Origin: Atopsyche davidsoni
Taxonomy: Eukaryota; Arthropoda; Insecta; Trichoptera; Hydrobiosidae
DNA: 64,000 nucleotides
Assembly (NCBI GenBank): GCA_022113835.1
Contig: JAILWY010000025.1
Coordinates: forward strand, 8,572,501-8,636,500
Reading direction: 5' to 3'
Shown: one piece after another, positions 36,620 through 57,156 of the stretch
Layout: each line of letters begins with the position of its first letter
Position numbering within the stretch: the stretch's first letter is position 1
Position numbers and translations under genes: made by a program
The notes under the pieces: model-generated
Database searches by the model: none
Told to the model about the DNA's origin: nothing
Seen by the model: only the letters and a program-made list of their open reading frames with translations

Positions 36620-39393
36620 ATTGACTGAATTATAAATTAAATTTTTGCCTGATATTTACTAGCATTTTTGTAGCATTTTGTCAATTTTCTTAATGGATTG
36701 GCGTGCTAATGACCAACTGCAAGGATTTCGATAGCAAGATTGATGAAATACAGGGTCTCTGTTTGGAGACTCGTGTTGGTATTCCTGAATCAAAATTTGT
36801 CTGTTTTAAACAAATACACTTGTAGAGAGGATTTGAGATTCTAATGTCCTATTCTCTATATGAGTGTATTAACACCATAATGGTGAGCCCTGGAGTATTT
36901 ATACAACTCCCATGGGAATTTTACGAAACACTTAAATAATCTATGAGCGCTAAACGTTTCTCAGCTCACATACCAGCGCAGTCAGCAAATGTGCGAGGTT
37001 TATAAAAAAGTAGGCTTTATATAATTAAAACATAATGGGGTTGCCCCAAAAAATGATGAATGATGAACTGATGGTAAATTAATTATCTATTTGTGATAGA
37101 AATGTTGTCATTTATTGATATTTTAAAAATTATTTTCTCATAATGAATTTCATAAGTTTTTAATGTTAATTCTATATTACATAAAGAGGTATTTATACAT
37201 TTGAACATATAATTTACAAGACTACTGATACTCATCACTCAAGCAGTGAGAACTCCTTGAGAAGCTGATGAGAAGATTTCATGCTTTTTTCAATCATGGA
37301 AAAAGTAAAAAAATTGAATTTGAATAAGCAAAAAATAATTAAGTTCTATTAGTTATCGGTTAAACATTCAAGGAGTTATTTGGTTTTATTTCTATATAGT
37401 AATTAATAGTACTAGAGTGCCATGCATTGTGTCGCTCGCACAAAGGAACAGGAACACACTGGTGTGTCCCTTGCATGCAGGAAGTGTCGGGATGTTACTC
37501 TGGTGTAACGCTCACACATAAAGATGTGACACTCACGGTTAACAGGATTAGAAATATAAATATTTTAATATGCCTATAGTAGGTATAGTACATGTGTTAG
37601 AGTGTGAATGAGTTTGTTTGAAATGAGGTATTTTGGAGTGAATATATTTATTGTATCAGTTTGTGGACCCCGAGTAGTGGCTACTGTGCTTTCTGTGCGT
37701 TTTACAATCTCAACTTAATTGCATTCTTTAAAATGTTTGAAATTATAGAACGGAAAGTATTGCTTCAAGTATGATTCATGGTGCAAATGAGTGTTAACGC
37801 TGGAAAATGGAAAGACACTTTCAAACAGTCTCAGCTGAGCGAAGTGATTTGTTCTGGAGGATATTGTGTAATAAACGCACGTTAAATTAGCTAGTTTGGC
37901 GTAATTGCCCCCATTTACAAAAACTTTGTTTATTGACAGGTCCTTCCAATAATTATGTATCTAATAAATGGTTTTATAAATCAACTCCAATTGCAGACAT
38001 CAGTTTGAAACAATATTTTCTGTTTCTGATGATAAGCAGTGGTTTTATCCTCTAGCAGTTGAAGACTGTCTCGGTAAATGGGTAAAATTACCAGCTCACT
38101 GTATGTTAAAATGGTTCAAAATTTCAACTATAGACAAGTCATAAATTTAGGATTTGTTTTTTTTTAATGTCAAGTTAATGTATTCTCCCTTTCCAGAATC
38201 AGTACATCAAGTATTTTCTCATCCTCATTGTGTACGTCCAAGTTGTCACTCAGGACCGTGGATCTGACTCGTCATTTCTTAATCTTGTTTGTGTGTTTTC
38301 TTTGTAGTTTTATTTTGTAAATAATAGATATGTGATATTACGAGTGGGAGACATTAGAGTACAGATAATCTGAGAATGAGGAGTCGGTAATCACTCTACT
38401 CCGTCAAAGTAGGAGGTCACAAAGAGCGACAGGTAGGCAAGCCGAGACAAGCATTCGTAGGCAATCGTGCCCATGTCCAGGTCGGCGAGCCCTCAGTGGC
38501 ATTTGCCTTACTGCAACCGAAGATATCTGCACCTCAGAAAGGGTTTTTTTAAAATGTTTTTTCGGCTTTAAATCTGAAGATAATTTGTAATTTTTTAAGT
38601 AAGGATCTGTCGACTGCTGTATCTAAAGGCGGTTTGCGACTTGTTTAAAATTTATGAGTATTACATTTGATTTTAAGGCGGGTTTGTCTCGTGGAAGGTT
38701 CTGCATAACTCTGATTGATTGTTGATGATCTACTATCATCCTGATGTTGCGGGCCGTGGTGTCTCGTACTAATGTATTCCGAGAAAATCTGTCAATCAAC
38801 AACAATAGGTTTGAATGATGAGGGTTTTGAATCAAAATGCATTTTCCATGCTGTGCTAGTTGTGTAATATATTTTATACAGTCGCTTATACTAATTTAAA
38901 TTTGAGACATTAAATAAATATAATGTGCACCGTGCCTCGACAATGCAGCTGTAGTTCAGTGTCACTTTTTTCATTAATTTCAAATAATAGTTACTTTTTA
39001 ACAAGTCTATGTTTGTTAAATAATCTAACTATGCTCTTCCTTATTTCACATTCCATTCCTACTGTTTAAACACCTCCACGTGTTTTCTTAGTTGCTTCTC
39101 CAAGTGGGGGTTTGCTCTGGAGTACTCCGCTGCTGAGCCGTTCGCCTTCGATTCTACCAATATAAATTGTAATTTTTTCCTATTACAAAACTATTGTTTT
39201 ATTTAGCTTAAGTTAACCAATACTCATTTTCAGAATATTTTTCTTTTTAAATTTAACTAAAGATTAAATAAATTTATTTATGAACATTTTGTTTTTATCG
39301 TACTCAATTGTGTTTGTGCGTAAAGAATAATAATATTTGGATGATTAACAATAATTTTGTGAAACAAGCCCGACATTTACTTATGAATATTTG
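36620..39393. other. Wolframin 3' flank, no further gene
   Basis: AT-rich; presumably the wolframin 3'UTR followed by intergenic DNA. No open frame with recognisable domains. A segment near 38,460-38,520 (CATGTCCAGGTCGG ... GGCATTTGCCTTA) resembles 44,822-44,860 (CATGTCCAGGCCGA ... GGCATTTGCCTTG) and may be an undescribed dispersed repeat. Confidence 0.4.
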
Positions 39394-39672
39394 TATTATT
39401 GATTTTTTGTGAAGACCGTCTCACAGGAAGTACGATTTTGCCTATACAGGTTTGATTGATTGATAATGATTAAGTACATTTTTTCAAATATTGAAAATTG
39501 ATTAAAGAAACTCTTAGAAAAATATCATCGTGATTTGTGTGGGACGTGAGAATGCACCTGCCATGTAAGCTTGGTGATGCGGGTTCGTATCCCACACAAA
39601 TCACGATTATATTTTTCTAAGAGTTTCTTTAATCAATTTTCAATATTTGAAAAAATGTACTTAATCATTATC
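39394..39672 (+). repeat. tRNA-derived SINE-like element, copy 2, with foldback arms and 12-bp target duplication
   Basis: Flanked by TATGAATATTTG at 39382-39393 and 39673-39684. It shares the TTTTGTGAAGACC ... CCTATACAGGT head and the tRNA-like centre (CACCTGCCATGTAAGC, B box GGGTTCGTATCCC) with the 431-759 copy. Its left side holds an inverted copy of the 3' body, so the tRNA-like core is enclosed by a roughly 80-bp inverted repeat (ATGATTAAGTACATTTTTTC and inverse). Confidence 0.82.
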
Positions 39673-39689
39673 TATGAATATTTGATTTT

Positions 39690-42600
39690 TCAATTTAATT
39701 TAAATTATTTATTTTACCTAGTCAAGTCCGTATAATTATTTTTCTAGTATAGTGTGAAAGAAAACTATTCAAAGTTATTATCTTATTAGTTTTTCTAAAT
39801 AATCCATTTCTGTCAAAAGATATGATTAGATATATATATAAAATATTTGAGTAAACGATTCACATACAAAATGATGAGAAAATTATTGTTTTTATTTTCT
39901 TACCATTTCATGTGTGAATTAATTATCTAAATATTGAGTACAAAACAAACCTCTATAGCTAAAAAATGGAAATTCAATCAAAATATTTAGTAATAATCAT
40001 TGATAAATACTTGTTCTATTTTATTTTATTATTAAAATAAAAATAATGTGCATGATTTTTGTCATAATTAAATCTTGTGAAAGGTTGAATGGCACTCCAT
40101 CAGCGCTATCTGCTCCCGTGAGTCACGCTTGAGTCACACTACTACTCTTGGTTGTTATATACTACTTTTGTTTATTTAGTTTGAAACTGCTTTAAAAGTG
40201 TTTAATTTCACAATCATGTATGGATCTTTGGCGATGTGACTATTTTCTTGATTCTCTTACAACGCTTTTCTATTTTATTCATTGTTGATTTTATTTTTCA
40301 TTTTGTCAAATTATAAATCAAGTGTTTTTGCAGGTGTTCTAAGTCTAAGAAAATAAGTTCATTAGCAAGGGCCGTTGAGACCTATGAACTTATTTTAGGG
40401 GGTTCTTAGAATTTATCATTTCGAGTGTTGTACTAACACTGATCCACGTGGCCAGTGTAATAATGAGTTTAATTATATTTTTTTAATAGAAATGGATTCA
40501 TCTTACCAAAACGCATTTAAAACTACGCAAGTACTGTAGCAATGTTTTGTATATGAAAGTATGTCTATGATGCTATTATCTAATGGGTCAGATTGTTTGA
40601 TACATAAAAATCTGATCCCATAGATTTTAATGGTTTAATTTTTTAGTAGCAGCGTATGAGTTTGCCAAAACAATAAAACTAATTGTTTAATATGAATATT
40701 ATCAAAGTAAACCTAACTTATTTTCTTAGAAAAAAATTAATGTGTAAAATTTTTGATAATAACATTAAAGTTGCTCACTTACTGTTGGTAATATTGATGT
40801 GTAGATGTTTGAAGTTACTATTGTTATTAAGTATATAATGTACTCGCTTGTATTAATAATACTATACTGTGTAATAACATGAGCTAATTTTTTATGAGTG
40901 TCAAAATTGTGAACAATAAACTGTTATACTAAAAGGCGTATTTATTTTAAATGTGCTATATGCAAGCGTGTACTTGGTTTTGCCTTTTTTATTTTTGGTG
41001 ATTTGAAGAAAGCTTGCATTAAAGAGGTTCAAAATATTGTGGAACATCGTATCCATGTCAGCAGTTGAATTGATTTACTGAATACAATATTACTTAAATT
41101 TTGAACAGCTAGTGCGTAGATTTCTGGTATGTCAGCTGCCTTGTTTGGCACTGAGCAGTGGCTGTAGTCAGTCTCAACACATCAATAAGTTTACTATTTT
41201 GTGTTGTTTGAAAACTTCCTCACCAGAGCACGCCAAATCGCTGTATGTGTATCAATCAATAACCTACTCAAAGATATATCTGCCTGAGGACTTTTATATT
41301 TCATAAAACTCTGTCTCTTTTAGTTTTGCTCACAAATTTGTAGAATTTCAAACAAAACTATTTGACAAGTAATATATTTTAAATGTCATTCGGTCGATAG
41401 TCGAAATGACATTACATTGTTATATCAGAATAAATTAGTGATTTACTCTGCAGGTTTTCTAGTGGTAGTTTTGAAATAAAAATACAAATTAACTGGAACA
41501 TTCTTTATTAAATACATGATAGAAATTAAAAAATATAAACATACAATAGTAAAAAAACAAACAGGTCAAATGAATATTCATAATATGTTGATTCACTTTA
41601 ATATGACTGTCGTGATTTTTTTTAATTTGAACTACTTACCAACTATTCATAATGATTATCCTAAACAATATTCTAAAGATAGTTTGTTTTGAAATAAAGA
41701 CTCGTAGTCCGGAAAGGAAAACGTTTTTCACAAGTGAAAATTGCTAATTCTTCTATATATATTTCATTATAACACTGCACAGTTGATTGTTTGATCTTAT
41801 TTTGTTTTGATAAGTCATTCTTATTCTAATCAATACGGTTTTAAGGCTGTTCAATGAGACTAACCTAACCTAACTAAGCACATCCAGCATAACCAAAAAT
41901 AACTATTGTTTTAATGTCAAATATCCACTGTTAAGAAACATAAGATACCCTAGTACCAACATAAGTACAGACTGCAGTATTGGATTATCATATAATACAC
42001 ACCACGAGTAACAGAATAATGTTCAAAGCTTTTAACTTCCTCATTTCCGGTTTCGGAAAGGCTGATGAACAAAAATAATAGTTGACAAGCTCTTCACGTT
42101 CCAGGAACAGCACTTTATGAAACCAATGCGATATTTTTGAAAACTTATCAACTTTTAAATTTTAAGGTTTCGCTGTCTTTGTTTATGGAGCACTAGCTAT
42201 CTCAAATCAGATCTGGTCATGTAGAGCAAACGAGGAGTAGTAGTGTGAGCATTATTAATATATGAAAGGCTTCTTCAAGCTTGTTCTGAGGGTGCCTAGG
42301 CCCCGGACTCCATATCAGTCTCAGAATCCTATGACAGGCTTGAAATTGGTCTGGTTGACTTTTAATCTCTCCCGTTGGTCTTATTTTCTTGTGTTAATAT
42401 TGATATAAACGTAATGCATCTTAACATAAAAGTTCATTTTAAGAAAATATTGGCAAGATCTCAAATACCTCGCACTTCAATGAGAGGATGGAGATATTAG
42501 AGCTTTACTGGCTTAGAAGTCTGAGACCAAAATCAGGCCCATCGTTAAAACTAGAGATCATCCATAGGTTTGCTATCCTTGAAGATATTTTACACAATAT

Positions 42601-45600
42601 AATGCTGGCATGAGTGTGGGTATTGCATTGTGTCTTGCTGTGCTGAGGCAGCAAGTTTAATCTTTGGATGCTTCATAAGGGATGAGGTATTTCAAACATT
42701 TGGCAAGAAAGGAATGGAAAACACTTTATTTCTAACCCTAAGTTCAAAATACAAAACACGTTACCATGGCGAAATATTTCATTAAGAAGTTGCAATCCAA
42801 CTTTGTATTGCATAAAATATAAAAAGCGATTTCAATTAAAATATGATCATGCTAGAAAACATCTCTTTACACTAGTAACTGGCGTTAAAAGAATTTCAAT
42901 ATATAGTGTGAACTTCAATTTTGAACTAATTGTTATTATTGCTTTACTTTTATACACGGTATTTAAAAACATATTGCATCACTCTAAACAAGAACTGTTA
43001 TTACTGGCAAACCAACTGTTTTCAAAAATGTTTGGAATTTGCTAAATTTATGAAATAAATTCATTAGAAAAAATTCTTAGTAAATCAGTTATCAAATAAG
43101 ACAAGACAGCAGCAATGCAGAAATAACTCTTAACTTTAAGAGCAATTACAATATTTTTTGATACAATGGGTAATAAAAAGAAACAGATTAAATGAAAAAC
43201 ATAATAATCCAAAAATAATTTTTCAAAAAAACATTTCCAACTAACTCAGAATCACAATAGAGAATCTCAGACACGGGCACACATAGACACATCTCATCTT
43301 ATCCAAGTGGTTCAATCAACTGGTTCTAAAAATATGGTTATTTACCTTTTATGGTACTTAAATAAGCCATCCATAAATAGTTATGCTTTAGTGAGATTTA
43401 ATAATTTATTAAATGTTATAAATAATATAATACAACAAAGAAATAACACTAAATTTCTTTGAACTGCTCGGATCAGATTCAGATTCTTCAAACCAAAACT
43501 TTCTATATAAAAGTATTTAAGAGTTAGTAGCATATTCAGTATTACTTAAGTGTTTTAAATGGATTTTAATAAGAATGAATAGTAATGTATATCAATTTTT
43601 AAAGGACCATTTTTCTAAATAAATATTTATTCCACCGAATACACTGCAGTGGGTCCCAGCCAGACTCTCAATGCAAGACTTCCTTAAGCGCGATTGCTTG
43701 TAGTCTGTGAGATAGTTTGTTGATTTCTACATACAGTTTAATACTCATATATTAATCTAGTTCACAACATTTAAAACTCATAAGAAAGGAAACATTAAAA
43801 ATTCAGTTAGCTACTTGTGATATTTATGAAGACAGAGACAATTTGACCGACCACTCTGGCTAAACAATTACTTCATTTCATGCCTAAATGAACCTGGGCC
43901 CCGAACAGGTGAAATCAAATACATAGGGCCTCTCAAAATATTGAGGACTCCTGGTTCACAACATGGCTAGAAATATCCAATTACTGATTTGATGAAAAGT
44001 ATCATCTGAAATTGTTCTGATCAAGGTAGGATTTTTAAATATGAAAAATCTGATTAATCAGACATCAGTGTTGTATAGTTACTGCCACGGACAGTAGTAT
44101 TGGCATTGTTTTAATTATCTTTTGGCAAGATAAAAAGTTTTATCTATTTACAAAAAATATTTTTAAATCAGTTTCTTAAAATATCAAAAATAATCCTATT
44201 CCATTTTATTGTATAATAAAAAAACCTTTGGAATTATCGCTTCCATAAAAAATGAAAAAAATAATTTTGACAAATTGTCATACTAAATAAAAAATAATTT
44301 TTCTAGATGCAAAAAATTCAGGGTTTAAGTGCTATCTATCTAATGATTTTTGAAGTCATGTGTAAAAACTGTCAATATAAAATTATTTTTCAATGCAACG
44401 TGCATGAATATTTAATAAATGACATTTAAATAACCATACAAGCTAGTTGTGTTAACAAAAAAATGTGATTCACTCAGAAAACAATAGTTAAAAATGGTGG
44501 CAAGCTATTAAATATTTAATAATGATGGTAATTCATTTTTCACACGTAAATAATGGTTAATATTCTCAGCAACTGCAGGGCCGTGACAATAGCGTGGGAT
44601 AGGTTCTATCTCTCCTGTGTCCAGTCAAATAAATATGAATGAACGAAATACTGTTAATGTAAAACATGAAATGTACTTTATTGCTTTTGAAAACTACACC
44701 ATAGATAATTATAACAATAAATAAATGTTATCATTGAGTCTCTTGCCACACTACTCTGTGAAGGCAAGGGGCGGCACGGGAAGCAGGTGAGCAGTGCAGA
44801 GTGTCGAGAGAAAACAGTGGTCATGTCCAGGCCGATATGCCTTTGGCATTTGCCTTGTTTTGTACAGGGAAATTATAAAGAGTTTTTCTTGCCTTTGCAA
44901 GGTCCCTTTGGAGCTTGAGATAATTTTCAATTCTAGTAACTGAAAAAAAAAACTAATTGAAATTGAAAAACCACTTAAAACTTCATTTAAGTTTTAATCC
45001 ACGATCCACAGTCGGCAAACGAGTGTGCTAGCCGCTAAATGTGAGGCGGTACATGTTGTCTTTTGGTTTAAATTTTTTATCCTGGAAAATACTCAGTGTT
45101 GCCTGAAATATCAGGACATTTATATAAATTAAATACTCCTAAAAAATTAAAGCGCTGCCCGCCATGAGGCTTACCATCTTGGGTCTTGTAGGGTATTTGA
45201 TTTCAACTGTTATAATTGCATAGCAGACGTATAATCAGAGCACCTCCACTTTGAGAGCACTTAAGATATTCATTTTAGAAAGCAATGTTTTTCAATTTGT
45301 GTTAATTTTAGATTCAGGTAAGTCAGAAAAGTTAGTATGGGACGTCACCGGGATAAAAGCGAGTGCTGCAGCAGCTCAGAACGCAGTAGAGATGGCAGAA
45401 GTGCTCTCAGTGAACAAATTGAATCTATTGTGGTAAGAAAGCAAAATAAGAACTTCCCAAAATTAGAGTTGTTCAACAGGAAATATGCAATGTCTCGAGA
45501 GACACGGCACGGAAAAGAGGAGTAAGGAAGGAATTGACGAGCTCGGGTACAAAGCGTGGGTATTGTTTCCTTAACAAAATATGTGGGGTAGATGACCTTT

Positions 45601-48600
45601 TGGGTTCCGTTATTTTATTATTTACCATTTGTGTAAAACTATTGATAATATACAATTTTTTACCATTTTTTTTATTTGACATGAAACGAAGTATTTGTAG
45701 TCTTTAGAAATATTCCCTAAGTTACACGATTCTCTAATAGCTAACTAGTGATATATGAAGTCCATTACATTATCCACTATCGAGTGGTTCATGATATTTA
45801 TGTACAATGCAAGCTGAGTAAATACTTTATATAAAAAAATCAATAAATAACAAATTACAGTAATAAATAAAATAAATAAAAATAATCTTTTACACTTGTT
45901 GATCCTCGGTGACTTGAAGATCCATTCAGAATCAGCGAGTACATTTCCCCTTCACAACCTCGACAATGATTCCATCACCCGTACTGAAACAATACTCAGG
46001 TTCACAACGTTGGCGCTCTCCAGGCCACAGCCAAGTCACCGTTCAACACATACAATACGTGGCAACACAGGAGATGCCAAGCATTCATATTTCAATTTAT
46101 TGCTCTTCTTACAATAATTACACCCACTATAGTATTTTGTTCAGTTGTTTTCGTCTCAAAACAGTAATAAACAATATTCACAGAAAGATTTACACGTTAG
46201 GTGACAAAATGCTGATTTTTTAAATTATTAGGTACAAATTCTTACAAAGAAAATAATTAATTTCCATATATGGCAAACATCTGATGATAAGATGCGTATC
46301 TATAATAATAAATTATCAATAAAGTTTAATCGTTTTGCTGACCAAACAGACGATTGCAGCTGGTCCCCTGTCTAGATTGGGCCGCTTGCTACTTTTGGCA
46401 TTGAATTAAAAATTCAAAAGAGAAATTCGTCTCATCTACACACTTCTACTTTTCTATTTTGGCACATTTTCGATGCCAAAATCAATTGAATTCACAAAAA
46501 ACAAAAAAATAGTGCATTACATTATCAAAATATTAATATCAAAAAAATATATACTTTTATAGAATATGGTTTTATAAAGAGTTTGTGAACATTTCCATAT
46601 CAAAATAACAACAAAATCACAATCAAAGCTTAACAATGTTGTTAAAACGACGGCTCAATACTAAAGCCATGGCTGTCATTTACTAAAGCAGGTTGAAGAG
46701 GCTGAGATCTGATGTCGTCATATTATGTTTTTTACTCGCTTTGCACCTGGGCAGCTGTAAAACCGTCAAACAAAGATAGAGTTGTTGTGGACCACACTTT
46801 ACTCGGGCCTGCTTTAGTGAATGACTGCAAAGGGTGGTTTCTCTCCTGAGACACAAGATTGCTGGAAGTGAGAACTGAAGCACAAACATTTATCATGTGT
46901 AGTGAAATTATATTATTTATCATTAAAATTATATTTTTTGCAATAAATTGTTTTGAAAGGATACCAATTGTATTGAAAGTACTTGATTTTATGCAGTACA
47001 TTTTATGCCTGCCTCGGCAGCTCAGAGTCTCCAGCACCCGGGGAGCCACAGAAAACACAGTTGTATTAATATGAATCTCCAGATGCTGTCATTGGTGCTG
47101 TACTCCACACCTAAGAATGGCATTCAGTGCTGAGTCGAGCAGTGTGCACTCAAGACAATTATTATGATAGATAACTGTTATTCGAAATGGTTTTAATATT
47201 AATCCACCGAAAGGCAAAAGGTATTTAAAAAAAAACATATGTGGTAAAATATAAATTATGTTTGTGAAAGAAATCTATGAGTGCCTTAAATACTATATAA
47301 TTAATATTTTTTTACATTACTTAACACAAAATCATAATTTTTATGGTTTGATCAAAATCTCCAGCAAAAAGATAAATAATTGCAATCTTATATAAAAATG
47401 AATCACATGAGATATCTTATCATTGACTATGGCAGCATTTCCTTTTAAAAATTATATTATAATATTTACAATGTGTTTGGCAATTATTACAAAGTTAATG
47501 TTAAAGTTCAAATATTCAATTGGAATAAATGTATGTATTTCCAGACACGCGTCATGACCGGGACGCCACCGTCCAGATTGGGACACTGCAGTCTCTAGAA
47601 ATGACCGAAAGTAAATTAATACCTGTAAAATAAATTGATATAAAAAATAATGAAGACTAGAAACTTTTCTGCGAGTCTCCGAGTTGCAGGGTTGAAGGTG
47701 CACGAGTTCCCGGAGCTTTCCACTCATCCCGAGCAACTATTGGGGTAACAAACATTTTGTAAACTAAATGCATCAAAAAGAGGGAGACTTTTTATGGTAT
47801 GGTATTATTTACGTGTAGGTTTATTTTGTGAAATTCCACATTTATTTAACAGGCCAAAAAATAATTTATTTTTTCTGTAGACTGTTACAACGTATTAGGT
47901 GCTAGGATTTGAAAAAAAAATTTCTTAGTTGACAGTGTATGAATCGCAGTGGCGTGAAGTGGATTTAAAGCCAAGGTGAGCAGTTTTATTGCCAATGTGA
48001 AAGGTTGGCGAAATCGGTCACCAATAAAAATTAACGTGTGGAAAAATCACTCAAGTATTAGATTAAAAATATTATTATGACAAGTATCACTACAAGTATG
48101 AAGTATCATTCTAATGCATGTTTTTATAAATTATTTAAAAAAAAAAACACTTCAATTTGTATGTTTAAATATATTTTAGGGTAAGCAATGCTTTATTTCT
48201 AGTATGGACTGCACGCCACTGGTGAATCAATAACCTAAAATATAATATGAATAAAATATACCTGTATGAGCAAATGCGAATTTATTAAATATTTAAAAAT
48301 AATCTTTGAAAAGCTTCGTATCAAAGCAATTTTCTTTAAAGAAAAACATAGAGCGATAATAAAACAGTCATCGTGAACATTTGGCGCAAAGGACTGCACT
48401 GCAGAGGAGGCCTCAGGCACTATGGCCTAGCCAGTGAATTAAAACTAGGGTTTATATCACTTGTGTTTGAGCATTGCTTTCAGTAAAATGCTACGTTTGA
48501 GCTTAAATGGAAGAACACCAAATTAATCCATGGTGCGTTGATTTTTTATCTCTCAAATCTGCAATGACAATGATGCCTTTGATACAGCAGAAAAGTGAAA

Positions 48601-50400
48601 CAGTCAGACGTGTAGCATAGGACTGTCACACTCTGGCATGGTGAGCTGAAGGAGAGTAGCATCGAGCGCACACAGCTAGCCAGGACCACTACAAGTCATA
48701 ATGCCGACTATGGTAAGAGCAACAGAAGACATATAATTTATTGTTTGTGAATAGATATTTCCAAAGTTGTGGATCTTGAAGAATAAGTAAATTAACTTTA
48801 ATTAAAGATAAACTAACATGGCAGCTTCATATAAAAAATAATACTAATGAAATTAACTGTTACCTGGACTAAATAATAATAATATGGACTAAAACAATTA
48901 TTTAATTTAATTGATTTATTTAAATAATTATTTAATTTAATTTTTAGAAATGAAAACTTATTAATAGTATACGGTTTCCTTTCAGGCCCTGTGGCACCAC
49001 CGAACATAGAGAAACTGTCTAGGAGAACCTGGGCTCCAACTACGGTCTTCCCTGGGGTCAGCAGAGCCACGTTTCTCGGTGCGTGTGCGGGGCTCACACT
49101 CTCACAGGTGTTATTTTGTTAGAATTATGATTTAATGTATTAATTGCTTTTTTTTCCAAAAATTTCACCTATAAGAAGATTCTAGATATCTTTCTAATGA
49201 TATTGAAGCTGCAGGAATGTTATTGAAAGTCTCCCGTGTGAGCAAAGTTAGTGTTATTTCTACAGGAATAAGCATGCACGCTCAATACGAAAATGAATAA
49301 ACAAGTTATTGAATAAACAACCAACTTAATGGAGCGCACTTGTAAAAGTTGGGCCATAAGTTTCTTTGGTGAAGAGCGCCTCGAGCACGCAGGAGTAACG
49401 TGAATAACCTACAGATCTGTTATTACTCCAAGGAGAATATTGGATATTCACGAGGTACCGTTTACAATTCCAAAGTCATTGAAGCAAGCCTGCCATGACA
49501 TGATGTATGTTGTAGTAGATTCCACATCGGCCACTTTCTCAAATAGAAACACTTATAAAGAGTTATAAATATTTTCGCACATTCATTCTGAATATCTTTT
49601 TAGCATCAGCTTAGAGCGAGACCAGCCCGGTTTTACTTTACAAATATCTTAGAATTGGTAAAAATTATTTTCCAATATTTAAATAAGTTAGGCACATACG
49701 TCCTTCTGATACGACACAATCTACCATCCATTAATATTAATAGAAAATATACACGTATGAAATTAAAAACACACCTAAAGTACGCAATATCCTTAAGGTT
49801 TTATGTAGACATCAAAAATTTACAAAAGTTTACACGTCAACTGCGAGCAGTATTAAAAGACACCACTGAGGGAAGTTACGATTTACCATTTACCAAGTTA
49901 TTAATCTATGAGAAGATCCATACAAATCTATATTCATTCTCGATAGCATTCATCCTTCATAAGATTTGTTAGCATATCTCAATATTACAGCGTGAAATGT
50001 GAAACATTCATAGATTTACTTGAAAAGCAAAGCGTTGCCGCTTGTTTACATTACTATTTTGGCTAAATGAGGGTGGAATGAGAGCACGTCGCTATAATGA
50101 ATCCGTTTTGAACAAATATGATACTTATTCTAATACAAGAAGGTACAATGAAATCTTCGCTTATAAAATGAAATGATTAGTAAAAGTTGTCAAATGAAAT
50201 GTTCATTAGATATCATAAAGTAATTACATCTAATTGCGAAGGATACTGTCCAGTCGGCACCCGATCCGTCCTACGAGCCAAACATATTTATTGGAATATG
50301 ACCCAGGCATCCCATCTTCATCTTAATCATCTTCTTTTGACAGAATCTGTTATTCGGCAGAGTTGATAATGTCTTATCGCAATTTTTTAAGTAAATTAAA
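39690..50400. other. Long gene-poor AT-rich stretch
   Basis: About 10.7 kb with only short open frames of no recognisable family on either strand. Apart from a foldback relic near 48.0 kb I see no transposon ends, RNA genes or repeats. Part of the right end may be Gprk2 3'UTR. Confidence 0.5.
47988..48072. mobile_element. Foldback element relic, single arm
   Basis: GCCAATGTGAAAGGTTGGCG, AAATCGGTCACCAATAAAAA and AATCACTCAAGTATTAGATT match the right arm of the family with several mutations. No second arm. Confidence 0.7.
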
Positions 50401-50424
50401 ATTTATTTTTGAAATCAAGCAGGG

Positions 50425-50699
50425 CTAAGCTGGCATATCCAAATCCTGATCATCTAGACCGGCACTGTTCCCAGCCTGCTGAAGATGGAGACGCTCTAAA
50501 GTCTTGGTGCTAATATTGGGCAATTGGGGATTAGAACTTTCACCGGCATTGGAAAGGCTAGATTGCTGCATCCAGTGTCCGCTCTCGTCCGACCAGATCT
50601 GTCCTTCCTGGACCGGGTTCAATCTACTTTCGACTGAACCAGAGTGATGCTCGATGGGTGATCCGCTGTGTCTGGTGATGGTATCTGTGGCCGCGGCCA

Positions 50700-50700
<1 letters not shown>
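50425..50700 (-). other. Open frame overlapping the Gprk2 stop codon (possible alternative C-terminus)
   Basis: The Gprk2 stop and an ATG overlap as TGATG, and 91 codons stay open to 50425 (MAAATDTITRHSG to DDQDLDMPA), Ser/Gln/Asn-rich and unrelated to any family I know. A potential acceptor ACCCTCCCAG just before CTGATGG would join exon 51244-51565 to this frame in phase, replacing KKLSARMRQ... with this tail. It may equally be chance openness in the 3'UTR. Confidence 0.3.
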
Positions 50701-56429
<5,729 letters not shown>

Positions 56430-56862
56430 CTGAAAAATAAACGAAAAAGTAATTAATAAATGTACATACAGAATTAAAGGAAATGGCAGCTCGAGCCGCG
56501 AGCAGTCATCGCGCGGAGGTGGTTTTGATGAAATAATAGTTCTTTACAACTGATAACATTATTTTGTTTACGATCGGAGGTAATACAAATGCATTCTCTT
56601 AGATTCTTAGATGGTAGTTTGCGGCGCCGCGCCTCGCTCTCCCTCGAGCCCGAGAGCTGCCTGTCGTCTGCGAATACTTCCAAATCAGAAGTTTATCAGA
56701 AATCGACCATTGGTTCTACTGTCAATTCATCATATTGTTTGTTATTTATTCACGATTTACAATTATCACGAGCAGTGGCGGTGGCCGAGAGGACGCTTTC
56801 CCGGCGGGCGGGGGCAGTCGGCCCCGTTTTTGCGCGCAATTAAAAGTTGGCGGTAATATTTA

Positions 56863-57064
56863 TGTAGTCTATGGTGTCCTGAGCACTGGCAACATAGGGC
56901 CCGCTCTATGAGAGGGGACTCCGAGAGCGGCCATTACAGTTCTGTCATCTGAGAGAGAGAGAACGCCGCGCGGACGCGCGGCGTCATTGACTTGATAATG
57001 TAATCCCACCACGTATTGTAATAAAGACCTGAACCACACGCCCCCTTGTATTATTCTGATTACA
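56863..57064. repeat. 5' LTR of the TRIM-like element
   Basis: TG...CA ends; identical to 57725-57926. Confidence 0.93.
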
Positions 57065-57156
57065 AGCTATTTCGGCGGGGGCGTGTGAGGTGAGAAGACT
57101 GGTGGAGCTGGGAAGATCTGCGAAGGGCGTTGGAGGTTAGGAGACCACGTGGGCGA

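Noticed and set aside
56474..56683. Upstream Gprk2 first exon
   Set aside because: The open frame here lacks the conserved GRK amino-terminal residues and has no in-phase donor leading to the 56429 acceptor that I could support.
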